A stretch of 51,971 nucleotides of DNA from the NCBI RefSeq assembly GCF_902460845.1, contig NZ_CABPVS010000007.1, positions 1-51,971 on the forward strand. The letters run 5' to 3'. The position numbers and the translations under genes are program-made. Positions 39,518 through 47,407 of the stretch are shown here, piece by piece. The notes under the pieces were generated by a model. The model saw nothing but the letters and a program-made list of their open reading frames with translations, was not told the DNA's origin and did not search any database. This DNA is from Campylobacter concisus. Its GTDB lineage: Bacteria > Campylobacterota > Campylobacteria > Campylobacterales > Campylobacteraceae. The first letter of the stretch is position 1. Each line of letters starts with the position of its first letter.

Positions 39518-40394
39518 TTTTTATCTCCGTAGCTATTAGTATGCTATATCCTTGGTGTACCGTATTTGCGTTCGCGGAGTGTCCGCTTATAGCCTTTCCC
39601 GCATACTCTCTTTCGCAAATTTCATCATATACTACCACGCTACCGCTATCAGCCATTAGAATAGGACTTTTAAAAGGATTTGTACTTGCAAGCCCTCCGC
39701 CATGTTTGCCAAATCTCGTAAACGGCTCATAGAAAAACTCTTTTAAATTTTCATCATCTATCACAACAGGACTAAGCGTCATAAAGGCATTTGAGCTCTT
39801 TTTTACGGATACTTTTTCAAGCGTGCTATACTCAAACGCTCCTTTGCCTATGCTAGCTCTCTTGCCATAGCCGCTTTTAGATATAAGCCTAAACGCCCCT
39901 TCTAGCTCTTTTAGCTCAAATTTATCATCTAACAAAAAGTAGATATCTTGCTTACTAAATTTCATCTCCATTAAAGCATAAGGCGCAAATTTACCGCTAT
40001 CATCTGTTGTAAATGTGAGATAATTTATGGAATTTTTGATCGTAGCTGTCTTTTTAAGCTCGTAGCTGATCTCGTAGCTTGTTTTAGCATTTTTGAAATT
40101 TCCGCTTTGCAGATCCTCCATGCTAAGCCAAATTTTCTTTCTATTTTCTTTTTTTAGCTCCAAATTTTCGCCCAAAAGATGACTTGGAATGCAGGGCTTT
40201 GACACATATCCGCTAGCAAAACCATCAGATACTATCAAAAATGGCTTTTTGTCGTAGTCACTTAGTAGCTCATTTAGCCTATATTCCCCGAGCACATATC
40301 TGATCGCCCAGCAAATTTGTCCAAACAAAGTATCGCCCTTTAGTGGCGTTGTAAAATTTGACTTGGGTGTTATGGTAGTTTTATAAAGCGTCAT
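39510..40394 (-). CDS. csm4: Type III-A CRISPR RAMP protein Csm4
   Basis: A 294-residue RAMP protein starting at the ATG at 40394 (MTLYKTTITPKSNFTTPLKG), which overlaps the csm3 stop as TAATG; an upstream GTG would add three residues. It has the Csm4 opening with DTLFGQICWAIRY, and a Gly-rich loop GYGKRASIGKGAF. Csm4 binds the 5' handle of crRNA next to Csm1. Confidence 0.88.
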   Translation of the reverse strand: MTLYKTTITPKSNFTTPLKGDTLFGQICWAIRYVLGEYRLNELLSDYDKKPFLIVSDGFASGYVSKPCIPSHLLGENLELKKENRKKIWLSMEDLQSGNFKNAKTSYEISYELKKTATIKNSINYLTFTTDDSGKFAPYALMEMKFSKQDIYFLLDDKFELKELEGAFRLISKSGYGKRASIGKGAFEYSTLEKVSVKKSSNAFMTLSPVVIDDENLKEFFYEPFTRFGKHGGGLASTNPFKSPILMADSGSVVVYDEICEREYAGKAISGHSANANTVHQGYSILIATEIKNA

Positions 40395-41032
40395 TATTCC
40401 CACCTTAAATTTTCAAATTCAACCCTTCCGTAACCTCTTGAGCCGCTACCGCCTAGATAGTCGTTTTGTATTAGCTTGAGTCCGCTCTCAACCATCTCTT
40501 TTAGCTCGTTTTCGTTGTCGTTATAAGGCTCTTTTTCATCAAAAACTTTTAGTCTGATAACAAGGTCAAATTTCACTCCAGCTGGCACACGCTCGATCTG
40601 GCGAGGATGCTCTGCAGTTCCGCTTTCTCTGTTTATCACGTTTTCATATTTTGCTTCGCTTAGTTTTAGCCCTTCACTCTCGCTAGACAACAAACAATCC
40701 CCAACGCTTATCCTAGTAATGCCAAATTTATTCTCTTTATCGCCAAAAATTTTTAGTAAATTTTGTGCCGCTTTTTTATCTGGCTCTGGTACTTTTTCTA
40801 AAATTTTAGAGTTAAATACTTCTCCTTCACCATAACTAACTAGCCTATTATTCCACTCTAGCAAGCTTCTCATTTTACCTTTTAGTGAGCTTCCTGGGAT
40901 ATAAGGCTTATTTGTGTTTATATCTTTTATCACTTGCGAGTCTATACCGCCTATCTTCATAGTATCATCGCCGCCACCTATATGAAGTCCGCTTAAAAGC
41001 TCTATTTGTCCCTTTAAAGTTAAAATTTTCAT
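40394..41032 (-). CDS. csm3: Type III-A CRISPR RNase subunit Csm3
   Basis: A 212-residue RAMP protein with LHIGGGDDTMKIGGIDSQVI and PYIPGSSLKGKMRSLLEW. Asp31 in GGIDSQVIKD corresponds to the catalytic Asp33 that cuts target RNA every six bases, so target RNA cleavage should be active. The C-terminal Gly-rich loop is YLGGSGSRGYGRVEF. It forms the backbone of the Csm complex. Confidence 0.93.
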   Translation of the reverse strand: MKILTLKGQIELLSGLHIGGGDDTMKIGGIDSQVIKDINTNKPYIPGSSLKGKMRSLLEWNNRLVSYGEGEVFNSKILEKVPEPDKKAAQNLLKIFGDKENKFGITRISVGDCLLSSESEGLKLSEAKYENVINRESGTAEHPRQIERVPAGVKFDLVIRLKVFDEKEPYNDNENELKEMVESGLKLIQNDYLGGSGSRGYGRVEFENLRWE

Positions 41033-41041
41033 ATTTTCTCC

Positions 41042-41446
41042 TTATTTCTTAGAAAAGCCTATAACAGCCTCAAAAAAGAGTTTAAATACCCTTAGATCAT
41101 CTTTTGTTCTTACCTGAGCCACGCACTTGTTTATCATCTCAACAAATTCGCTAGTAGAATGTCTCCTGGCATTTGAATAAGCCGCCTTTGAATTTAGCAT
41201 CTTTACAAATGGCAAAATTTCGCTAAAGTCTTCGGTGTTTGATTTTTGTTCTAGCTCTATGACATAGTCATAAAATGCTCTCATTTGCGTAGCTTTTGTT
41301 CCCGATATTTTCTCAGCAACCGTTTTTGCCGTAGTATCAAACAAATTTAGATCTTTTTTGTAGTCTAAAACGATTAGCGGCAAAGAGTTTGCTTGCGGTT
41401 TATTGCCAGCATTATAGTTACCACCGCCATTTCTATATCCATTCAT
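41042..41446 (-). CDS. csm2: Type III-A CRISPR small subunit Csm2
   Basis: A 134-residue, mostly helical protein. After a Gly/Asn-rich N-terminus it shows KATQMRAFYDYVIELEQK and PFVKMLNSKAAYSNARRH, the Csm2 pattern (T-x-QxRxFY). It forms the inner filament of the complex. It overlaps csm1 by 4 bases. Confidence 0.9.
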   Translation of the reverse strand: MNGYRNGGGNYNAGNKPQANSLPLIVLDYKKDLNLFDTTAKTVAEKISGTKATQMRAFYDYVIELEQKSNTEDFSEILPFVKMLNSKAAYSNARRHSTSEFVEMINKCVAQVRTKDDLRVFKLFFEAVIGFSKK

Positions 41447-42951
41447 CGTTCTCTCCTTTTATATATGTATTCACAAATAGCCATTTTGCTCTCCTTTGGA
41501 TTGTTTTCTATCACATTGTTTAGCATAAGAAGTAGCTCATTCATCTCGCCGCCACCTTGCATATTTCGAGTAAAGCTATAGCTTAGCTTTGACTTCCACA
41601 TCGTATTTTTTACATCCTCGCATACGTTTTTGCTCATTTCGCAAAGCTCAAGCAGTCTATATAAAAACGCCGTATTGTCTATATTAAATTTAGTAAATTC
41701 ATCTAAAATTTGACTTCTGACGCTTAAATAGCTATCCCATTTGGCAGTCTCTCCAAAGATACTAATCGCATCTTTGCCATCTATCTCTTTTGAGCTCTCC
41801 AGCCATTTTTCGCTAGTTTGAGCTAGAAAGCTTATCGGCGTAGATGGTTTTGCCAAAATGATGCCAAAAGATATGCTCAAGCCTTTTGTCTTTACAAATT
41901 TCATAAATTCTTGCCTTACAAAAAGTGCAAGCTCTATCATCTGATCATAGCTTCCAACTATCAGCAGATCATCGCCGCCGGCAAAGACCGTATAGCTATT
42001 TTCAAATTTTTCCCTCATCTTTTGTGGCACGTATAGAGAGAAAAAGTTATTTATCCCCTTTGAAAATGTGTCAAAATTTGCAAAACTTTGCGTCACGTCG
42101 CTATTTTTTATGAAATTTCCCATATTATCCACGTCAGCTTTTATCACGGCGATCGCATTATCTCCGCGCGATTTTTTAGCCAGATCTTCAAAGTCCACTA
42201 TGCTGCCCGCATTTTTAGCGACGTATGATCTTGTATTTTCGCTTATCTCAAGATCCACGTCCATAAAGTCTATGCCTATATCTTTGCTATTTATCTTTTT
42301 GCTATCGCCAGCTAGCTTTTCACCAAGACGCACAAAAGCGGCACAAATTTCGCATTTATCTTTGTCGTGAGCTATCTTTCTTATATTACAAATTCTGCAA
42401 AGAGTTTGATTTGTTATGCCCTTATCATATGAAAGCACCGGCTCTTGCTCTTTTAAATTTAGCTTTTTAAATTTCTCTAGCTCAACAGCCTTGCTGATCT
42501 TATCCCTTAGCTCTTTATATCGCTGAGGCTCCGTAAAGTCCGCTCTCTCACACTCCACGCAAGATAGACTAACACCACTAACGCCAAAGAAATTTTTTAT
42601 AAAATAAGCATTTACAACGCCTTTTATCTCTTTAAAAATAGCTTCGTCGAATTTTGGCGATAGTATCTCAAATTTACCAGCCGTGCATGACAAGATACAT
42701 TTTTCATCTATGCTAAATTTTTGGCAGATAAATTTAGACAAAACCACCATGAAAAGCTCGCAAAATGCAGACTTTGCCCTTAGTACTTTGGCTGCGTTTT
42801 TCGAGCCTAGATTATCAAATATAAATTTTTGTATCCCGTAAAAATCCCCGCCGATCAAAAACATCTTGTCTTGCAATATCTCATCTATATCTTTTGATCC
42901 TTGCTCCAAAGCAGCAAACTCATCGCTAAAATAACTGCTAAATTTGCTCAT
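41443..42951 (-). CDS. csm1: Type III-A CRISPR large subunit Csm1 (Cas10), HD-less
   Basis: A 502-residue Cas10. It starts just before the first Palm domain (MFLIGGDFYGIQKFIFDNL), so the usual 200-residue N-terminal HD nuclease domain is absent. A zinc-finger region has C185, C188, C200 and C203; the second Palm has KADVDNMG (271-278) and the cyclase motif FAGGDDLLIVG (GGDD at 325-328). It should therefore make cyclic oligoadenylates when target RNA binds but lack HD DNase activity. CARF and ring-nuclease genes at 50.0-51.8 kb fit. It overlaps the cas6 C-terminal frame by 14 bases. Confidence 0.93.
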   Translation of the reverse strand: MSKFSSYFSDEFAALEQGSKDIDEILQDKMFLIGGDFYGIQKFIFDNLGSKNAAKVLRAKSAFCELFMVVLSKFICQKFSIDEKCILSCTAGKFEILSPKFDEAIFKEIKGVVNAYFIKNFFGVSGVSLSCVECERADFTEPQRYKELRDKISKAVELEKFKKLNLKEQEPVLSYDKGITNQTLCRICNIRKIAHDKDKCEICAAFVRLGEKLAGDSKKINSKDIGIDFMDVDLEISENTRSYVAKNAGSIVDFEDLAKKSRGDNAIAVIKADVDNMGNFIKNSDVTQSFANFDTFSKGINNFFSLYVPQKMREKFENSYTVFAGGDDLLIVGSYDQMIELALFVRQEFMKFVKTKGLSISFGIILAKPSTPISFLAQTSEKWLESSKEIDGKDAISIFGETAKWDSYLSVRSQILDEFTKFNIDNTAFLYRLLELCEMSKNVCEDVKNTMWKSKLSYSFTRNMQGGGEMNELLLMLNNVIENNPKESKMAICEYIYKRRER

Positions 42952-43276
42952 TCATATCCTCCGTTTTTATTTTTCCTAATCCAAAAACAGTTTGCTTTCC
43001 TGCGCCTATTATCTCGCCTAGCTTTAGCAGCTCCATGCACTCTTTGCTAACGCCTTTTATCTCCAAAGAGCCCACTAGTCCGCCAAAATTCATAGTCGTA
43101 TTTTGTCTATTACTACGCCTAGTTAGCTCCACGTATTTTAGATCCTTTTTGGTTATCTCGCCTTTTACTTCAAATGGCAACGCCTCATGATCTTGTCCAA
43201 AGAGGCCAAGCCTTCTTTGGTAGATGGAGTTTAGTATCTCTTTTAGACTTATATTGTCATTTTTTAAAAAAAACAT
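42938..43276 (-). CDS. cas6: Cas6, C-terminal part (split by frameshift)
   Basis: A 112-residue frame carrying the second ferredoxin-like half of Cas6: IYQRRLGLFGQDHEALPFEV, then NFGGLVGSLEIKG and the Gly-rich LGEIIGAGKQTVFGLGKIK. It continues the upstream frame if one T is removed from the T8 run at the junction (minus strand). It could be made by slippage on T8A6 or by separate initiation at the ATG within the overlap. Confidence 0.8.
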   Translation of the reverse strand: MFFLKNDNISLKEILNSIYQRRLGLFGQDHEALPFEVKGEITKKDLKYVELTRRSNRQNTTMNFGGLVGSLEIKGVSKECMELLKLGEIIGAGKQTVFGLGKIKTEDMNEQI

Positions 43277-43775
43277 TATCTTTTTTTATTCTTAACGGTG
43301 TTATAAATTTGACCCTGACATCACCTCCGTCATCATCAAAGCTAAATTCTCTCACGTACTCTTTAGGTAGGCTTATTTTATCCTCCGCCAAGCACGCCTC
43401 ACCATTTACAAACATATCAAATTTATCATACCTAACCCTATCTTTACCAAGGCCATATCTCTTTAGCATCATATATGCCGCAGAGGCGATATATGGTAGT
43501 TTTTCGCATGCGCTCTCTAGCAAAACTATACCAAAGTCATACTCTTTGGCCCCTAGCTCAAAGTCCAGCCTATATCTATGGTAGCTATTTTTCTTCTCAT
43601 AAAAGTCGTGGTACAAACAGCTCTCGCCTGCAAAGCACTCGTCGCACTTATGGGCGTGATTTATACAGCTTACGCTTTTTAGCGCATACCCAAAGGCTCC
43701 TCGCACCTGCGAGCCTATAAAAAATGGCGGCTTTTGTGATGGCTCAAATTTCACTCTAAGCTCGGCGTACCTCAT
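43257..43775 (-). CDS. cas6: Cas6 pre-crRNA endoribonuclease, N-terminal part (split by frameshift)
   Basis: A 172-residue frame starting at ATG 43775 behind AAGGAG. The pattern FFIGSQVRGAFGYALKSVSC, a Cys-rich segment (CINHAHKCDECFAGESC, a possible zinc site) and LPYIASAAYMMLKRYGLGKD match the RAMP-like Cas6 of type III loci. The frame stops at TGA right after a T8A6 run (43260-43273 on the plus strand), and the missing C-terminal half follows in the next frame. It is the first gene of the csm operon. Confidence 0.82.
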   Translation of the reverse strand: MRYAELRVKFEPSQKPPFFIGSQVRGAFGYALKSVSCINHAHKCDECFAGESCLYHDFYEKKNSYHRYRLDFELGAKEYDFGIVLLESACEKLPYIASAAYMMLKRYGLGKDRVRYDKFDMFVNGEACLAEDKISLPKEYVREFSFDDDGGDVRVKFITPLRIKKDNVFFKK

Positions 43776-43824
43776 CAAAACTCCTTATCTTCACATAGTC
43801 TAAAACCGCGCCTACCATGCTCTT

Positions 43825-43962
43825 TTAGGCCATTTTTCTATTTGTTTTAAGTTTGGGGATAAATTTATTAAGATCTGGTAATTTTATCGGCACACCAAGA
43901 CCATCTCTTGCCGCCCTTATATTGTGAGAAAAGGTCAAAATCATATTAGTTTCGTTATTCAC
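43825..43962 (-). CDS. Possible small ORF or gene remnant upstream of cas6
   Basis: A 45-codon frame from GTG 43962 (VNNETNMILTFSHNIRAARD, then GLGVPIKLPDLNKFIPKL). The composition looks protein-like, the open frame extends further upstream without a start, and there is no good ribosome site. It may be the tail of a lost gene. Low certainty. Confidence 0.25.
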   Translation of the reverse strand: MNNETNMILTFSHNIRAARDGLGVPIKLPDLNKFIPKLKTNRKMA

Positions 43963-44157
43963 TTCAACGCTCGATTTTAAAATTGTCTTATTATATATGA
44001 ATTAAAGGCAAATGTTTATATTTTTTAAATTTTTGTTTAAAAATTATTATTTTTTGCATATTTTGTACGCACATTTAACACTTTTGGCTTTTAGCTTAAA
44101 TTTCCATCTTTTTTGCTAAAATTTCGAAAATTTGTGATTATAAAGATATTTAAAATA

Positions 44158-44180
44158 GGTTCTTTTACTTATCATTGTTA
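44158..44180 (+). promoter_or_regulatory. Truncated CRISPR leader core of array 1
   Basis: A 23-base element (GGTTCTTTTACTTATCATTG plus TTA) recurs with one mismatch at 46191-46213, upstream of array 2. Here it runs directly into the first repeat at AAATTTGACC, whereas at array 2 about 140 bases intervene. Array 1 thus seems to have lost most of its leader and the first 7 bases of its first repeat. Confidence 0.6.
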
Positions 44181-44437
44181 AATTTGACCCGATCAAGGGG
44201 ATTGAAACCCACTTTTTCCGTATGTGTATCCGATCACTTCAAAAAGCGCGGAATTTAAACAAATTTGACCCGATCAAGGGGATTGAAACGCTAAGTTTAA
44301 TGTATCATTTGATAACATTTTGTTTGATTTAAACAAATTTGACCCGGTAAAGGGGATTGAAACCATAAGCTTCCAGCCTAGATATATCCTGCAATAAAAT
44401 TTAAACAAATTTGACCCGATTAAGGGGACTAATGAAA
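44173..44437 (+). CRISPR. CRISPR array 1 (4 repeats, 3 spacers)
   Basis: The 36-bp repeat is TTTAAACAAATTTGACCCGA plus TCAAGGGGATTGAAAC. Copies lie at 44173-44208 (first 7 bases altered), 44254-44289, 44328-44363 (GGTAA variant) and 44400-44437 (3' end degenerate, GGGGACTAATGAAA). Spacers are 45, 38 and 36 bases. The repeat ends in ATTGAAAC, the usual type III crRNA 5' tag, so transcription is on the plus strand. The degenerate last copy marks the trailer end. Confidence 0.95.
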
Positions 44438-44610
44438 TTTGGAAAGTATATGTGGTGGATTATATTGTTATTTGTAAAAATAAATGGGTGGTGCTTATAT
44501 GCGTTTATTGGATAAATTTAGATAAGAATAGATTGGCTTAGGCTTATGAAGGACTGCAATAATGATAGATTTTTGCGATTTGCGTAGATAAATAAAAGCT
44601 ACGACAACGA
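44422..44610 (+). repeat. Array trailer flank, copy 1
   Basis: About 190 bases from AAGGGGACTAATGAAA to ACGACAACGA match 47188-47373 closely, with long identical stretches such as GTGGTGCTTATATGCGTTTA and TTTGCGATTTGCGTAGATAA. The copy here runs into the 5' end of the cas1 reading frame. Confidence 0.85.
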
Positions 44611-45631
44611 CTCCCGCAAGATAAACCAAAAGAGAAATTTATACGCCACCAAGATCGCCTCGGATTCTACGCTTCATATCAATCAGATCGGAGTCCATCT
44701 AGGTCTTAGCAAAAACAAATTTGTCATAAAACAATACGGCAAAATTTATAAAGAATTTCCCATTTCTAAAATTTCCCGCATCATCGTTGATAGCGAGTAT
44801 ATCTCGCTATCTTCTGCGGTGATCTGGCGCTGCACAAGGGAAAAAATCCATATCGACTTTATAGACAAGCACTACGTCCCATACGCCACTTTGCTAGCTT
44901 ACAACAGCGTCTCTGCGCAAACTACGTACAAACAAGCCATGCTCCTAAATACGCCGGCCCAGCTATATCTCGCCACCTCTTTTGTTGAGGCAAAGATAAG
45001 AAACCAAACCAACTATCTAAAATACCTAAACAAATACCATAAATTTCTAACTCCAAACATCCTAAAACTAGAAAATATCCTGGCTAGAAAGCTAAAATAC
45101 GTCAAAAACACAAACGAGCTCATGGGATTTGAGGGCTCGGCTGCTGCCATTTACTGGGACAGCATAAAGAGTATATTACCGCTAGAATTTGAAAAGCGCA
45201 TAACATTTGGTGCCAAAGATATCGTAAATTCCTCACTAAACTACGCCTACGCCATACTCTACTCCAAAGTCCAAGAGTGCCTATATCTAGCAGGGCTTAG
45301 CCTACATATCTCATTTTTACATGCGCTTGACAGCACAAAGCCGACCCTAGTCTTTGACATGATAGAGCAGTTTAGTACATTTATGGTAGATAGAGTCATC
45401 GTCTCGATGTTAAACAAAGACGAACCCATCTCACTAAACAAAGAGGGGCTTCTCACCGACGCTTCTAAAAAGCTAATAGCGCAAAATATGAAAGAAAAAC
45501 TCGGCAGCTACACTATGTGGAAAAAAGAGTCTTGCAAATGCGAAAACATAATCATACAAGAGTGCTACGAACTAGCTCGCTTCGTAAACGGCGAGAGCAA
45601 AAGCTATAGACCTTTTGTAGGGAAATTCTAA
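44588..45631 (+). CDS. cas1: CRISPR integrase Cas1, no canonical start for its N-domain
   Basis: The frame is open from 44588 to 45631. The recognisable Cas1 beta-domain begins near 44636 (NLYATKIASDSTLHINQIGV) and continues as KISRIIVDSEYISLSSA, but the first ATG, GTG or TTG in frame is GTG 44819, which would remove that domain. The catalytic domain has Glu in GFEGSAAAIYW, His in SFLHALDS and Asp in LVFDMIEQF. The sequence before 44611 is a copy of the array trailer flank, so the original 5' end (a start codon or a longer fusion partner such as RT) may have been replaced. It overlaps cas2 by one base. Confidence 0.88.
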   Translation: MNKSYDNDSRKINQKRNLYATKIASDSTLHINQIGVHLGLSKNKFVIKQYGKIYKEFPISKISRIIVDSEYISLSSAVIWRCTREKIHIDFIDKHYVPYATLLAYNSVSAQTTYKQAMLLNTPAQLYLATSFVEAKIRNQTNYLKYLNKYHKFLTPNILKLENILARKLKYVKNTNELMGFEGSAAAIYWDSIKSILPLEFEKRITFGAKDIVNSSLNYAYAILYSKVQECLYLAGLSLHISFLHALDSTKPTLVFDMIEQFSTFMVDRVIVSMLNKDEPISLNKEGLLTDASKKLIAQNMKEKLGSYTMWKKESCKCENIIIQECYELARFVNGESKSYRPFVGKF

Positions 45632-45906
45632 TGAAATTTGTAATAGCCTACGATATACAAAGCGATAAAAATCGCAAAAAGCTCTCAGACATCCTTGAAG
45701 GCATCGGCTACCGCGTAAATTTTAGCGTCTTTGAGTGTGAGCTCAATGAAGCCAAGCTCAAAAAACTGATAAAGTCCGCCAAAGCTTTGCTAAATGTCAA
45801 AACAGATAGCCTAAGATTTTACAGACTATGCGAAAACTGCGTGGGGAAAAGCTTTGAGCTATGCGATAAAAAAGGTATCTTTGAGATGCAAGAGCTCTTT
45901 GTCTAG
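45631..45906 (+). CDS. cas2: CRISPR adaptation protein Cas2
   Basis: A 91-residue Cas2: VIAYDIQSDKNRKKLSDILE (catalytic-type Asp in YDI), GYRVNFSVFECEL and DSLRFYRLCENC. With Cas1 it integrates spacers at the leader end. Its 3' end recurs, decayed, at 51893-51971. Confidence 0.95.
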   Translation: MKFVIAYDIQSDKNRKKLSDILEGIGYRVNFSVFECELNEAKLKKLIKSAKALLNVKTDSLRFYRLCENCVGKSFELCDKKGIFEMQELFV

Positions 45907-45941
45907 CTTATGTTGTTCTTAAATTTCTTTTGGATTTTTGA

Positions 45942-46257
45942 TTTGCGAACTTTTTTAGCTGAAATTTGACCCTTTTTAGCTAAAATCTCGCGAAATAGGT
46001 TCGCAAATCTAGTTTTTTTCAAAATATCTCTCATACATTTGCGAACTTTTAGTTATGCCTAAGTTTAGGATAGCCTATTTTAGGACCTTGCGAAACTTAT
46101 ATACCGCTTAAAGTTCGCAAACCTATAAAATTTGAAATTTTTAAAAGAGATTTGCGAACTTTTTTAAGATGACAAATGCCTAAATTTATGGGTTCTTTCA
46201 CTTATCATTGTTAATTTTATGGAGTTAGTATTTTTAAATACCTATACATTTGCGAAC
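45942..46257. repeat. Iteron-like TTTGCGAAC repeats upstream of array 2
   Basis: The 445-base gap between cas2 and array 2 holds no gene but repeats the 9-mer TTTGCGAAC, mostly followed by a T-run. Direct copies lie at 45942, 46038, 46151 and 46249; inverted copies at 45999 and 46113; an imperfect one near 46088. Direct copies are 96, 113 and 98 bases apart. The first direct/inverted pair can form an 11-bp stem (GATTTGCGAAC). They could be protein-binding sites in the leader or RNA hairpins. Confidence 0.7.
46191..46213 (+). promoter_or_regulatory. CRISPR leader core of array 2
   Basis: A 23-base element matching 44158-44180 at 22 positions, about 140 bases before the first repeat of array 2. 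Conservation at both arrays marks it as part of the leader. Confidence 0.55.
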
Positions 46258-46352
46258 TTTTTTGAGATTTTCACGAATTTTAGGTATCTTTAAAGCCGGT
46301 TTCTTAAATAATTTTGCTAATTTTTCCTTTGCAAAAATAGTCTTTTAGGCTA

Positions 46353-47203
46353 TTTAAACAAATTTGACCCGATCAAGGGGATTGAAACCAAAATCGCATT
46401 AAACATTGCTCTTTTTCATCAAAATATTTAAACAAATTTGACCCGATCAAGGGGATTGAAACAACTCTGATTTTGCACTTTTAGATAATTTTGCATTATC
46501 AACATTTAAACAAATTTGACCCGATCAAGGGGATTAAAACAGCTCACTTTGTAATAGGTCGTGAGGCATTGGTTATTTAAACAAATTTGACCCGATCAAG
46601 GGGATTGAAACTCATCGTAATAGTCTGCGTGCTTAGTTTCTCTATTCTTAATTTAAACAAATTTGACCCGATCAAGGGGATTGAAACGATGTTAGAAATC
46701 AATTTATACTTAAAGGAAAAATTTATTTAAACAAATTTGACTCGATCAAGGGGATTGAAACCAGATCTTTCGATCTTCCCTCCGTTCATTTCTAATATAG
46801 ATTTAAACAAATTTGACCTGATCAAGGGGATTGAAATCAGATGTTTGCAAGTAACGGCGCGGCAACTCTTTCGTCATTTAAACAAATTTGACCCGATCAA
46901 GGGGATTGAAACGTGAATTCGTCTTTGTCTAAGTACCAGAATGGTTTTTTGTTTAAACAAATTTGACCCGATTTAGGGGATTGAAACTTTAATGCGATCT
47001 TTGATCCGTCGCTAGCGGTTTTTAATTTAAACAAATTTGACCCGATCGCGGTTTTTAATTTAAACAAATTTGACCCGATCGCGGTTTTTAATTTAAACAA
47101 ATTTGACCCGATCAAGGGGATTGAAACGATGTTAGAAATCAATTTATACTTAAAGGAAAAATTTATTTAAACAAATTTGACCCGCTCAAGGGGACTAATG
47201 AAA
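46353..47203 (+). CRISPR. CRISPR array 2 (about 13 repeat units)
   Basis: Same 36-bp repeat as array 1. Full copies start at 46353, 46427, 46505 (ATTAAAAC), 46576, 46652, 46726 (GACTCG), 46802 (GACCTG, last base T), 46877, 46952 (TTA for CAA) and 47092; partial 22-base copies start at 47026 and 47059; a degenerate terminal copy starts at 47166 (CGCTCAAGGGGACTAATG). Spacers are 35-42 bases. The spacer at 46688-46725 is repeated exactly at 47128-47165. The plus strand should be transcribed (ATTGAAAC tag). Confidence 0.97.
47015..47113 (+). repeat. 33-bp tandem triplication inside array 2
   Basis: A 33-base unit, GCGGTTTTTAA (spacer end) plus the first 22 bases of the repeat up to CCCGATC, occurs three times head to tail. 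Only the third copy continues into a full repeat. This looks like slippage or unequal recombination within the array. Confidence 0.88.
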
Positions 47204-47373
47204 ATGGTAAAGCGTAGGCGCTTTATGTTGTTATTTGTAAAAATAAATGAGTGGTGCTTATATGCGTTTATTGGATAAATTTAGATAAGAATAGATTGGC
47301 TTAGATTTATGAAAAACTACAATAAAGATAGGTTTTTGCGATTTGCGTAGATAAATAAAAGATACGAAAACGA
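47188..47373 (+). repeat. Array trailer flank, copy 2
   Basis: Counterpart of 44422-44610, beginning in the degenerate terminal repeat and ending at ACGAAAACGA. After this point the two loci differ: cas1 follows copy 1, and a small minus-strand gene follows copy 2. Confidence 0.85.
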
Positions 47374-47407
47374 GCCATGAATTTTGCTTCATGGCTGCAT
47401 GGGCCAA

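Noticed and set aside
43787-43799. TAGACTATGTGA before cas6 as a fourth regulator site
   Set aside because: It fits the palindrome only with a two-base gap; too weak to count as a site.
46897-47142. A minus-strand frame with SNLFKLKTAIG repeated three times
   Set aside because: It is the translation of the CRISPR repeats and the 33-bp triplication in array 2, not a protein.
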